Positions 17,591 to 24,035 of a DNA stretch of 29,329 bases are shown piece by piece (position 1 is the first letter of the stretch; every line of letters starts with the position of its first letter). The DNA is taken from the NCBI GenBank assembly GCA_034926235.1, contig JAYFRE010000072.1, positions 1-29,329 of the forward strand, in the 5' to 3' direction. The notes under the pieces were generated by a model, which saw only the letters and a list, made by a program, of their open reading frames with translations, ran no database searches and was not told where the DNA came from. This DNA is from JAYFRE01 sp034926235. GTDB lineage: Bacteria; Pseudomonadota; Alphaproteobacteria; Rhodospirillales; Magnetospirillaceae. The translations under genes were made by a program, and so were the position numbers.

Positions 17591-17591
17591 T
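17582..17591 (+). promoter_or_regulatory. Near-consensus Shine-Dalgarno over the nuoN stop
   Basis: AAGGGGTGAT differs from the full anti-Shine-Dalgarno complement AAGGAGGTGAT by one missing base and includes the nuoN TGA. No ATG, GTG or TTG in the birA frame lies at proper spacing. CTG at 17595 is seven bases after AAGGGG, and ATT at 17592 is four. This site therefore decides the birA start and couples it to nuoN translation. Confidence 0.6.
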
Positions 17592-17594
17592 ATT

Positions 17595-18332
17595 CTGGAA
17601 AAACAATACGCATTGCCGCCGCCTTTCACCCTTGTTTTGAAAGATTCCGTGACCAGTACCAATGACGAAGCAAAGCGGCTGGCCGGCGAAGGCGCAGCCC
17701 CTTACACCGTCATTTGCGCGCAAGAACAGACCGGCGGGCGCGGACGTCTGGACCGGCGCTGGATTTCGCCGCCCGGCAATCTTTATTGCTCGATCCTTCT
17801 TGACGGCGGTCCGGACGCGGCCCGCGCGCCGCAGCTTTCCTTCGTCGCCGCCCTGGCGGTGGCCGAGACCCTGACGGAACTGGCTCCGCGCGCGCATGTC
17901 GGTCTTAAATGGCCCAATGACATCTTGTGCAACGGGGCCAAAATCTGCGGCATGTTGTTGGAACGGGCCGGCTCCCTGATCGTGCTGGGCGTCGGCGTCA
18001 ACATCGCGAGCGCGCCCGCTCCGGCTTTGTATCCCGCTATTTGTTTGTCGCGTCTGGGCAGCGACGCCGAGAGTCTCGACGTGCTGGCGGGCTTGTGCGA
18101 AAGGCTGGAATATTGGGTGGAACGCTGGCGGAGCCTGGGTTTCGCCCCGGTCCGGGACGCCTGGGTCGCCCGCGCCATCGGGGTTGGCGGTCCGATCGGG
18201 GTTCGTCTTGCCGACGGTTCGGTGATGGAGGGCATCTTTTATGGCCTTGACGAAGAGGGGGGGCTGCTTTTAGACACGCGCGATGGCTTTCGCCGACGCG
18301 TGCTCGCCGGTGACGTTTTCTTCACCTCTTAA
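17595..18332 (+). CDS. birA: Biotin--[acetyl-CoA-carboxylase] ligase (no DNA-binding domain)
   Basis: The enzyme activates biotin as biotinyl-AMP and attaches it to carrier-protein lysines such as AccB. It has the conserved STNDEAKRL near residue 20, the biotinyl-AMP loop GGRGRLDRRW, then SPPGNLYCSI, LKWPNDI (catalytic lysine region) and KICGMLLE, with a small SH3-like C-terminal domain. At about 245 residues it lacks the N-terminal helix-turn-helix of E. coli BirA, so it should be an enzyme only and not a bio repressor. The start is uncertain. ATG 17550 has no ribosome site and overlaps nuoN by 41 bases, and TTG 17613 is poorly spaced. CTG 17595 is chosen from the Shine-Dalgarno and because it keeps the LPPPF N-terminal motif. 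Confidence 0.88.
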   Translation: MEKQYALPPPFTLVLKDSVTSTNDEAKRLAGEGAAPYTVICAQEQTGGRGRLDRRWISPPGNLYCSILLDGGPDAARAPQLSFVAALAVAETLTELAPRAHVGLKWPNDILCNGAKICGMLLERAGSLIVLGVGVNIASAPAPALYPAICLSRLGSDAESLDVLAGLCERLEYWVERWRSLGFAPVRDAWVARAIGVGGPIGVRLADGSVMEGIFYGLDEEGGLLLDTRDGFRRRVLAGDVFFTS

Positions 18333-18350
18333 CCGCTTGCGGGGACGAGA

Positions 18351-19136
18351 ATGCTACTGGCGATCGATTCTGGAAATACCAACACCGTTTTCGCTCTGTT
18401 CGACGGGGATACGCTCAAGGGCGAATGGCGGTCGGCCACCGATGCCAACCGCACCGCCGACGATTTCGGCGTGTGGCTGATCCAACTCATGACCATGACC
18501 GGCCTCAATGTCCGGCAGGTCAATTCCTGTATCATCTCCTCGGTCGTGCCGGCGGTCGTGTTCGCGCTGAAATCGATGTGCCGGGGTTATTTCGGCTGCG
18601 AGGCGCTGGTCGTCGGCGACGAGAATGTCGATCTCGGTATCCATATCCTTCTGGATCGGCCCGAGGAGGTCGGTGCGGACCGTCTGGTCAACGCCGTCGC
18701 CGCCCATGAGCTGATGCCCGACACACCCCTAATCGTCGTCGATTTCGGTACTGCCACCACCTTTGACGTGGTCGATCAATATGGCAATTACTGCGGCGGC
18801 GCGATTGCGCCCGGCATCAACCAGTCGCTGGAAGCCCTGCACAAGGCCGCGGCGAAGTTGCCGCGCGTGGCCATCGGCCGGCCCAAGACGGTGATCGGAA
18901 AATCGACCGTGCCGGCGATGCGTTCGGGGATTTTCTGGGGCTATGTCGGGCTGATCGAAGGATTGGTGGCGCGCATCAAGGACGAATTCGGGATTCCGGA
19001 CATGCGGGTGATCGCCACCGGCGGTCTGGCCCCGTTGTTTATCGACGCGACCGACAGCCTCGACGATCTGATGCCCGATTTGACCTTGCGTGGATTGCTG
19101 GCCATTCATCGCTTGAACAAGCCGACGTGCGAATGA
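18351..19136 (+). CDS. coaX: Type III pantothenate kinase
   Basis: The product phosphorylates pantothenate, the first step of CoA synthesis, in the cytosol. It has 261 residues with the ASKHA-fold motifs of CoaX: the phosphate loop DSGNTNT (6-12), GADR (108-111) with catalytic D110, and DFGTATTFD (131-139). FGTATT and the C-terminal ATGGLAP contribute to nucleotide binding. Type III kinases are not inhibited by CoA and need a monovalent cation, as known for the family. The ATG follows GGGGACGAGA. The stop overlaps the RNase J start as ATGA, so the two are probably co-translated. Confidence 0.95.
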   Translation: MLLAIDSGNTNTVFALFDGDTLKGEWRSATDANRTADDFGVWLIQLMTMTGLNVRQVNSCIISSVVPAVVFALKSMCRGYFGCEALVVGDENVDLGIHILLDRPEEVGADRLVNAVAAHELMPDTPLIVVDFGTATTFDVVDQYGNYCGGAIAPGINQSLEALHKAAAKLPRVAIGRPKTVIGKSTVPAMRSGIFWGYVGLIEGLVARIKDEFGIPDMRVIATGGLAPLFIDATDSLDDLMPDLTLRGLLAIHRLNKPTCE

Positions 19137-20788
19137 GCATACCCACCGAAGCGCTGCTTTTCGTTCCCCTGGGCGGCACCGGGGAAATCGGCATGAATTG
19201 GAACGTCTATGGCGTTGGCGGCACATGGTTGGCCGTCGATATGGGGGTGTCGTTCGCCGATGATGCGACGCCCGGCCTGGACGCCTATATGGCTGACCCG
19301 GCTTTCATCGCGGAGCGCCGCGACGATCTGGCCGGCATCGTCGTCACCCATGGGCACGAAGATCATCTAGGCGCGATCGCCCATTTGTGGCCCAGGCTGC
19401 GCTGCCCGGTCTATGCCAGTCCTTTCGCCGCCGCTTTGCTGCGCGGCAAGCTGGCCGAGGCGAACCTATTGGGCGAGGTTGATCTGCACGAGATTCCGTT
19501 GAGCGGCCGCGCGGCGATCGGTCCCTTCGAGGTCGAACTGGTCGGTCAGACCCATTCCATTCCCGAAGCCAATTCGCTGGCCATCCATACCGCTTTCGGC
19601 ACCGTTTTGCATACCGGCGATTGGAAATTCGATCCCGATCCCCTGATCGGCGCCGTCGCCGACAAGGACCGCTTGAAAAGTCTGGGCGACGAAGGCGTTC
19701 TGGCGCTGATCGGCGATTCCACCAATGTCTTCAATCCGGGGCGTTCCGGATCGGAAGCGGAGGTGCGAACCAGCCTGACGGAGCTGCTCGGGCGATATCG
19801 CCGCCGCATCGCCGTCGCCTGTTTCGCCACCAACGTCGCCCGGCTGGAATCGATCGCCGTCGCAGCCGCTGCCCATGGCCGTCAGGTTGCTTTATGCGGA
19901 CGGTCTTTGAAGCGGATCGATCAGGCTGCGCGTGCGACCGGCTATCTCGTCGATCTGCCCCCCTTCCTGTCCGAGGAGGAGGGCGCGGCCCAGCCCGAAG
20001 ACAGAATCGTCTATATCTGCACCGGCAGCCAGGGCGAGCCGCGTGCGGCGCTGGCCCGCATCGCTGCCCAATCCCATCCTCGCATCACGCTTGAGCCGGG
20101 CGATGTGACGATCTTTTCCTCGCGCGTCATTCCGGGGAACGAACGCGCGATCTACCGTTTGCAGAACCAGCTTTTGCGGATGGGGGTCGAGGTGGTGACG
20201 AGCGAGGATCATTTCGTCCATGTCTCCGGCCATCCGGGGCAAGAGGAAATGCGCGATTATTACGCGCTGGCCCGCCCTGCGCTGGTGGTGCCGGTGCATG
20301 GCGAGCTGCGCCATCTGCATGCCCATGCCGAACTGGCCCGGTCCTGCGGCGTGCCCGAAACCCGGGTGATCGAGAATGGCGATGTCCTGCGTCTGGCTCC
20401 GGGGCCGGTCGAAATCGTCGACCAGGCGCCGGTCGGACGGGTCGCGGTGGACGGGACCAGGCTCCTCGACATGGCTTCGGAAACGCTGCGCGACCGCCAG
20501 CGCATGATGTTCAATGGCAGCGCCGTGGTCACCGTGGTGCTGGACAAGTCCGGCAAGCTGGTGGGCGAGCCGCAGATATCGGCGCAAGGGCTGCTTGACG
20601 ACGGCGAGGAAGCCGAAGGGCGCGAGGATGTCATCGAGGCGGTGCGCGCGGCGATCGGGGGGATGGAAACCAAGGCGCGCAAGGATGACGAGATCGTCCG
20701 CGAGACGGTGCGTATTGCGGCCAGACGCCAATTGCGCAAGAGTCACGGCAAGAAGCCCCTGACCGAGGTTCATCTGGTCCGGATCTGA
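19133..20788 (+). CDS. rnj: Ribonuclease J
   Basis: The 551-aa product is a metallo-beta-lactamase/beta-CASP nuclease acting as a 5'-3' exonuclease and endonuclease in mRNA and rRNA processing. The zinc motif is HGHEDH (H73, H75, D77, H78). HTGDWKFDPDP follows, then the beta-CASP region with GDSTNVFNPGRSGSE, CTGSQGEPRAAL and SGHPGQEEMRDYYALARP, and finally PVHGELRHLHAHAELA. The C-terminal domain shows the RNase J pattern LDDGEEAEGREDVIEAV. A GTG at 19127 would add two residues; ATG 19133 overlaps the coaX stop and is preferred. The gene symbol rnj is used because alphaproteobacteria normally have one copy. Confidence 0.94.
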   Translation: MSIPTEALLFVPLGGTGEIGMNWNVYGVGGTWLAVDMGVSFADDATPGLDAYMADPAFIAERRDDLAGIVVTHGHEDHLGAIAHLWPRLRCPVYASPFAAALLRGKLAEANLLGEVDLHEIPLSGRAAIGPFEVELVGQTHSIPEANSLAIHTAFGTVLHTGDWKFDPDPLIGAVADKDRLKSLGDEGVLALIGDSTNVFNPGRSGSEAEVRTSLTELLGRYRRRIAVACFATNVARLESIAVAAAAHGRQVALCGRSLKRIDQAARATGYLVDLPPFLSEEEGAAQPEDRIVYICTGSQGEPRAALARIAAQSHPRITLEPGDVTIFSSRVIPGNERAIYRLQNQLLRMGVEVVTSEDHFVHVSGHPGQEEMRDYYALARPALVVPVHGELRHLHAHAELARSCGVPETRVIENGDVLRLAPGPVEIVDQAPVGRVAVDGTRLLDMASETLRDRQRMMFNGSAVVTVVLDKSGKLVGEPQISAQGLLDDGEEAEGREDVIEAVRAAIGGMETKARKDDEIVRETVRIAARRQLRKSHGKKPLTEVHLVRI

Positions 20789-20810
20789 CGCCCCGCCCAG
20801 GCGTCCTGGG
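20787..20810 (+). other. Two mutually exclusive short hairpins between rnj and tag
   Basis: GACGCC (20787-20792) can pair with GGCGTC (20800-20805), and CCCAGG (20796-20801) can pair with CCTGGG (20805-20810). The two stems share bases, so only one can form. Neither has a T-tract. It is possibly a processing or attenuation element, or chance structure in G+C-rich DNA. Confidence 0.3.
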
Positions 20811-20821
20811 AGAGACGCGAT

Positions 20822-21406
20822 TTGAGCTGGTATTGCGATCTGGCCCCAGGCCATCCCGTGCATGGCCCCTATCATGACGGGGAATACGGTTTTCCCGTCG
20901 CCGACGATACGGTTCTGTTCGAGCGGTTGTGCCTTGAAATCTTTCAGGCCGGGCTATCCTGGCTGATCGTCTTGAAAAAGCGTCCGGCGCTCTGCCGGGC
21001 TTTCGATGGCTTCGATCCGGCGCGGATCGCCGCTTATGGCGAAGCCGAGACCGAACGGCTTCTGGCCGATCCCGGCATCATCCGCAACCGGCGCAAGATC
21101 GCGGCAATCATCGAAAATGCCCGGCGCGTTCAGACGATCCAGGCCGAACATGGCTCCTTTGCCGCCTGGCTGGCCGCATCCGCCCCCCGCACGAAAGAAG
21201 AATGGGTTGGGCTGTTTAAATCCCGCTTCCTGTTCATGGGCGGCGAGGTGGTGGGCGAATTCCTGATGAGCATCGGCCTTCTGCCGGGCGCGCACCGGCC
21301 CGATTGCCCGGTTCAGGAACGGATCGACGCCGCGCGAACGGCTTGCGGATCATCTTCTGCGGTCACATCTTTGGATCGGAGCCCCGCATCCCGGACGGAG
21401 ATTTGA
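20822..21406 (+). CDS. tag: DNA-3-methyladenine glycosylase I
   Basis: This base-excision-repair enzyme removes 3-methyladenine from alkylated DNA. The 194-aa product has the zinc-snap ligands C5, H18, H158 and C162 (HRPDC), the catalytic-region glutamate E39 in CLEIFQAGLSW, and LKKR followed by FDPARIA and GIIRNRRKI of the helix-hairpin-helix fold. Length and motifs match Tag of E. coli, with about 25 extra low-conservation residues at the C-terminus. The start is TTG at 20822, supported by GGGAGAG eight bases upstream and by MSWYC placing the zinc cysteine near the N-terminus as usual. The next gene begins three bases after the stop. Confidence 0.92.
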   Translation: MSWYCDLAPGHPVHGPYHDGEYGFPVADDTVLFERLCLEIFQAGLSWLIVLKKRPALCRAFDGFDPARIAAYGEAETERLLADPGIIRNRRKIAAIIENARRVQTIQAEHGSFAAWLAASAPRTKEEWVGLFKSRFLFMGGEVVGEFLMSIGLLPGAHRPDCPVQERIDAARTACGSSSAVTSLDRSPASRTEI

Positions 21407-21409
21407 GAC

Positions 21410-21844
21410 ATGAAACGCCAGCTTCTAGGCCTTCTGATCCCGTTCTTTGCCGTGCAAGCTTTTCCCGCCTGGGCTGAAAATGTCACCGTCAGCGGCGATA
21501 CGGTTTATGTTACCGCCGATGATTGCCGCGTTCTGTCCCGCCATCGTCCCGACCAGGGGGTGACCTATCGGCCGGGGGTGGACGTCAAAGGCAAATATGT
21601 CGCTCCCGCCGATCTGAACGATAATGCGGCGTCGGTTTTGCCGCCGGGCAAGGTGGGGTTCGACGTGGTGGTCAATCCGATGAAAACCAATCCGGGGCAG
21701 GGGCGCTACAAGGACACGACCCTGCCGGTGGCGCGGGTCGAAGTCGATCTTGCTACGGGCGAAACTTTTCTCAATGGGCGGTCCTTGACGCCGGAGCAGG
21801 ACAAGATCGTCTGGGATGCGTGCAAGCGCTCTGGCTATCGTTGA
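21410..21844 (+). CDS. Small secreted protein of unknown function
   Basis: The 144-aa product has a clear Sec signal peptide: MKRQ, a hydrophobic core, and a cleavage site after AWA (about residue 22). The mature part of ~122 residues begins with ENVTVSGDTVYVTADDC and has no membrane segment. Its two cysteines, C39 and C138, could form a disulfide in the periplasm. YRPGVDVKGKYVAPADLN and VARVEVDLATGETFLNGRSL look like conserved blocks of an alphaproteobacterial hypothetical family, but I cannot name a function. GGAG lies nine bases upstream of the ATG. It is three bases after tag and so likely in the same transcript. Codon use resembles the surrounding genome. Confidence 0.8.
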   Translation: MKRQLLGLLIPFFAVQAFPAWAENVTVSGDTVYVTADDCRVLSRHRPDQGVTYRPGVDVKGKYVAPADLNDNAASVLPPGKVGFDVVVNPMKTNPGQGRYKDTTLPVARVEVDLATGETFLNGRSLTPEQDKIVWDACKRSGYR

Positions 21845-21860
21845 AAAGGTTCTTGACTGA
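21841..21860 (+). repeat. Left copy of an imperfect 20-base direct repeat
   Basis: This copy matches 22498-22517 at 16 of 20 positions, including the first nine bases TTGAAAAGG. It overlaps the stop codon of the secreted-protein gene, while the right copy ends on the stop codon of the lipoprotein gene. The two copies bracket the lipoprotein gene and its leader. Confidence 0.35.
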
Positions 21861-22058
21861 TCTAATACCCTTTTCCAGATTTTTGTATGCACTATTCGTC
21901 GTGAAAAATAGTCTGTTTTGTTATCTGGTCTGAACTTTTGTAAGAAATAAGCGAGAACGATTTTTAAATTTCTTCTTAGGTGTCGTCAAGAATGAAGTGA
22001 CCGCCATTATAAATTGTGATAATCTTCTTAAAATAAGTTTTATCAAGCGGGGGAACCA

Positions 22059-22517
22059 ATGCGATCTACAATAATTGTAGGAGTGGTAAATATTTTTGTA
22101 ATATCTGTTGCTTTATCTGGCTGCAATTCTAGTAGAATTGAGACGTATGGAGAAATAGATTATTCTGATAAATCTGTCACTGTTCCACCTGGGAATGGAT
22201 ACATGGTGGGGGAATTAAAAAAGAGGTTGCGAGACTCTGGGTGGAAACTCGTAGTCGATGGCGGACCGAGGCGTATCCAGGGGAGTGTCGGGGATAAAAT
22301 CAATATAGATAGTTATAACACTTTTCATACACGATATCGTTTGCTCGTAGATGCAAGTTGGTTTGATGTCTGCTTCAATGGAAGCCCTGCTGTGAAATAT
22401 AATTTAAGTTTCATAGATAATAAAACTGGAGAGGAGGTTCTGGCTCAAAGCGGACGGGATTGTGAAAATAGAGCATCTGATAAATTCATGTCTTTTATTG
22501 AAAAGGGTCATCAGTGA
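22059..22517 (+). CDS. Putative lipoprotein of unknown function
   Basis: The 152-aa product begins with a lipoprotein signal peptide: MRST, a hydrophobic core and the lipobox ALSGC with lipidated C22. The next residues are N23 and S24, so by E. coli sorting rules it would go to the outer membrane. The mature part has ETYGEIDYSDKSVTVPPGNG, then LKKRLRDSGWKLVVDGGP and TRYRLLVDASWFDVCF, with two further cysteines (C105, C135) that could pair. Similar small lipoproteins occur scattered in Proteobacteria, as I recall; the function is unknown. Codons such as AGA, AGG, ATA and TTA are common here and rare in the neighbours, indicating transfer. The ribosome site AGCGGGGG precedes ATG 22059. Confidence 0.8.
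   Translation: MRSTIIVGVVNIFVISVALSGCNSSRIETYGEIDYSDKSVTVPPGNGYMVGELKKRLRDSGWKLVVDGGPRRIQGSVGDKINIDSYNTFHTRYRLLVDASWFDVCFNGSPAVKYNLSFIDNKTGEEVLAQSGRDCENRASDKFMSFIEKGHQ
22498..22517 (+). repeat. Right copy of an imperfect 20-base direct repeat
   Basis: This is the partner of 21841-21860 (16 of 20 identical, first nine exact). It ends precisely on the TGA of the lipoprotein gene. Recombination between the copies would remove 657 bases, including the lipoprotein gene, and leave the upstream gene with the same stop codon. Confidence 0.35.
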
Positions 22518-22720
22518 ATGTGACGTAATGTTTTATTGTTAACTTTAATATTTTTGCATTCTCTAAAGAATGTGCGTTTATGCCAGCGTATTTGTGGTGA
22601 TGCTTGATGCGCTGTAAGACAGAAAAACAAATAGCAGGCCGGCACCTCTGCGCTGGACGCAAGGCAGGGCTTGGGCCTAAAGTCACCGCCTTTCTGTAGA
22701 CGGCTTCGTAGAGGACCGGA

Positions 22721-24028
22721 ATGCGCCTTTCCACCTATTTTCTGCCCACGCTCAAGGAAAATCCCGCCGAGGCGCAGATCGCTTCTCACCGCTTGATGCT
22801 GCGCGCCGGCATGATCCGCCAGTCTGCGGCGGGCATCTATAGCTGGCTGCCGCTGGGGCTTAAGGTCTTGAAAAAGGTCGAAGCCATCGTGCGCGAGGAA
22901 CAGGACCGCGCCGGGGCGCAGGAAATCCTGATGCCGACCATCCAGTCGGCTGATCTGTGGCGCGAATCCGGCCGCTATGACGATTACGGCAAGGAGATGC
23001 TGCGCATCACCGACCGTCATGACCGCGAGATGCTGTTCGGCCCCACCGCCGAGGAGGTGGTGACCTCGATCTTCCGCGATTCGGTCAAGAGCTACAAAGA
23101 CCTGCCCAAGAACCTCTACAACATCCAGTGGAAGTTCCGTGACGAGGTCCGGCCCCGCTTCGGCGTCATGCGCGGACGCGAATTCCTGATGAAGGACGCC
23201 TATTCCTTCGATATCGATGCGGCTGCGGCGCGGCGCGCCTATAACCGCATGTTCATCGCCTATATGCGCACCTTCGGGCGCATGGGGCTGAAGGCGATTC
23301 CGATGCGCGCCGACACCGGCCCGATCGGCGGCGATATGTCGCATGAATTCCATATCCTGGCCGAAACGGGCGAATCGGCGGTGTTCGTGCACCGCGATTT
23401 CATCGAGATGGATTGGGGCACGCGCGAGGTCGATTACGCCGGCGATCTTCAGCCGCTGGTGGATGAGCTGACCGGCAAATATGCTGCCGCCGAGGAAAAG
23501 CACGATCCGGCCATGGCAGCCGAGCTGGGCGACAAGCTGGTGACCGCGCGCGGCATCGAGGTCGGGCACATCTTCTTCTTCGGCACCAAATATTCCAAGG
23601 CGATGGGCGCGGTGGTAACCGGGCCGGGCGGCGAGACGACCCCGGTCGAGATGGGGTCCTATGGCATCGGCGTGTCGCGTCTGGTCGGCGCGCTGATCGA
23701 AGCCGGCCATGACGACGCCGGGATCATCTGGCCGGAATCGGTCGCGCCGTTCAAAATCGGCCTGATCAATGTCAAGAAGGGCGATACGGCCTGCGACGCG
23801 GCGTGCGAAACGCTCTATCGGGCGTTCGGGACGGATGTGCTTTATGACGATCGCGACGACCGCGCCGGGGCGAAGTTCGCCACCATGGATTTGATCGGCC
23901 TGCCTTGGCAGATCGTGGCCGGGCCGAAGGGAATCGCCCGCGGTCTGGTCGAAGTCAAGAACCGCGCCAGCGGTGAGCGGGTGGAGATGACGTTGGACGA
24001 GGCTGTGAACCGCTTCGGCAAGGCGTGA
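22721..24028 (+). CDS. proS: Prolyl-tRNA synthetase (short alphaproteobacterial type)
   Basis: This class II aminoacyl-tRNA synthetase charges tRNA-Pro. The 435-aa product has the N-terminal MRLSTYFLPTLKENPAEAQ, a motif 1 region around QSAAGIYSWLPLG, motif 2 with FRDEVRPRFGVMRGREF (139-155) and motif 3 GSYGIGVSR (312-320). It ends with the anticodon-binding domain containing DDRDDRAGAKF. E. coli ProS (572 aa) carries a ~180-residue editing domain between motifs 2 and 3; here only about 55 residues remain (221-276), as known for alphaproteobacteria. Clearing of alanyl-tRNA-Pro should then depend on a free-standing deacylase elsewhere in the genome. The ATG follows TAGAGGACCGGA. Confidence 0.96.
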   Translation: MRLSTYFLPTLKENPAEAQIASHRLMLRAGMIRQSAAGIYSWLPLGLKVLKKVEAIVREEQDRAGAQEILMPTIQSADLWRESGRYDDYGKEMLRITDRHDREMLFGPTAEEVVTSIFRDSVKSYKDLPKNLYNIQWKFRDEVRPRFGVMRGREFLMKDAYSFDIDAAAARRAYNRMFIAYMRTFGRMGLKAIPMRADTGPIGGDMSHEFHILAETGESAVFVHRDFIEMDWGTREVDYAGDLQPLVDELTGKYAAAEEKHDPAMAAELGDKLVTARGIEVGHIFFFGTKYSKAMGAVVTGPGGETTPVEMGSYGIGVSRLVGALIEAGHDDAGIIWPESVAPFKIGLINVKKGDTACDAACETLYRAFGTDVLYDDRDDRAGAKFATMDLIGLPWQIVAGPKGIARGLVEVKNRASGERVEMTLDEAVNRFGKA

Positions 24029-24035
24029 GGCGGTC

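Larger units (their letters stand above)
21861..22640. other. A+T-rich island (probable horizontally acquired segment)
   Basis: Base composition changes sharply here. By direct count, 21961-22020 is 19/60 G+C and 22321-22380 is 24/60, while the flanking genes are visibly above 60%. Composition returns to normal at about 22635, shortly before proS. The island holds one lipoprotein gene. I see no transposase, integrase or terminal inverted repeat. The non-coding left part (21861-22058) has poly-T/A runs but no clear promoter pair. The right part (22518-22720) has a small CATTCT/AGAATG stem at 22557-22572 and probably the proS promoter, which I could not fix. Confidence 0.75.

Noticed and set aside
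15911..17662. Long minus-strand open frame (583 codons) opposite nuoM/nuoN
   Set aside because: It is antisense to two conserved membrane subunits. Its product is a low-complexity, very polar His/Gln/Arg-rich sequence, the mirror image of hydrophobic codons.
21843..21875. GAAAAGG/CCTTTTC stem after the secreted-protein gene
   Set aside because: It has seven weak pairs around a 19-base loop with no proper T-tract following, so it is not convincing as a terminator.
21853..21882. TTGACT as a -35 box for the lipoprotein gene
   Set aside because: No acceptable -10 box lies 16-18 bases downstream (CCAGAT, CAGATT or AGATTT), and it is about 200 bases from the gene.
22557..22572. Small hairpin CATTCT-CTAA-AGAATG after the lipoprotein gene
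   Set aside because: The T-tract lies before the stem rather than after it, so it does not fit an intrinsic terminator on either strand.
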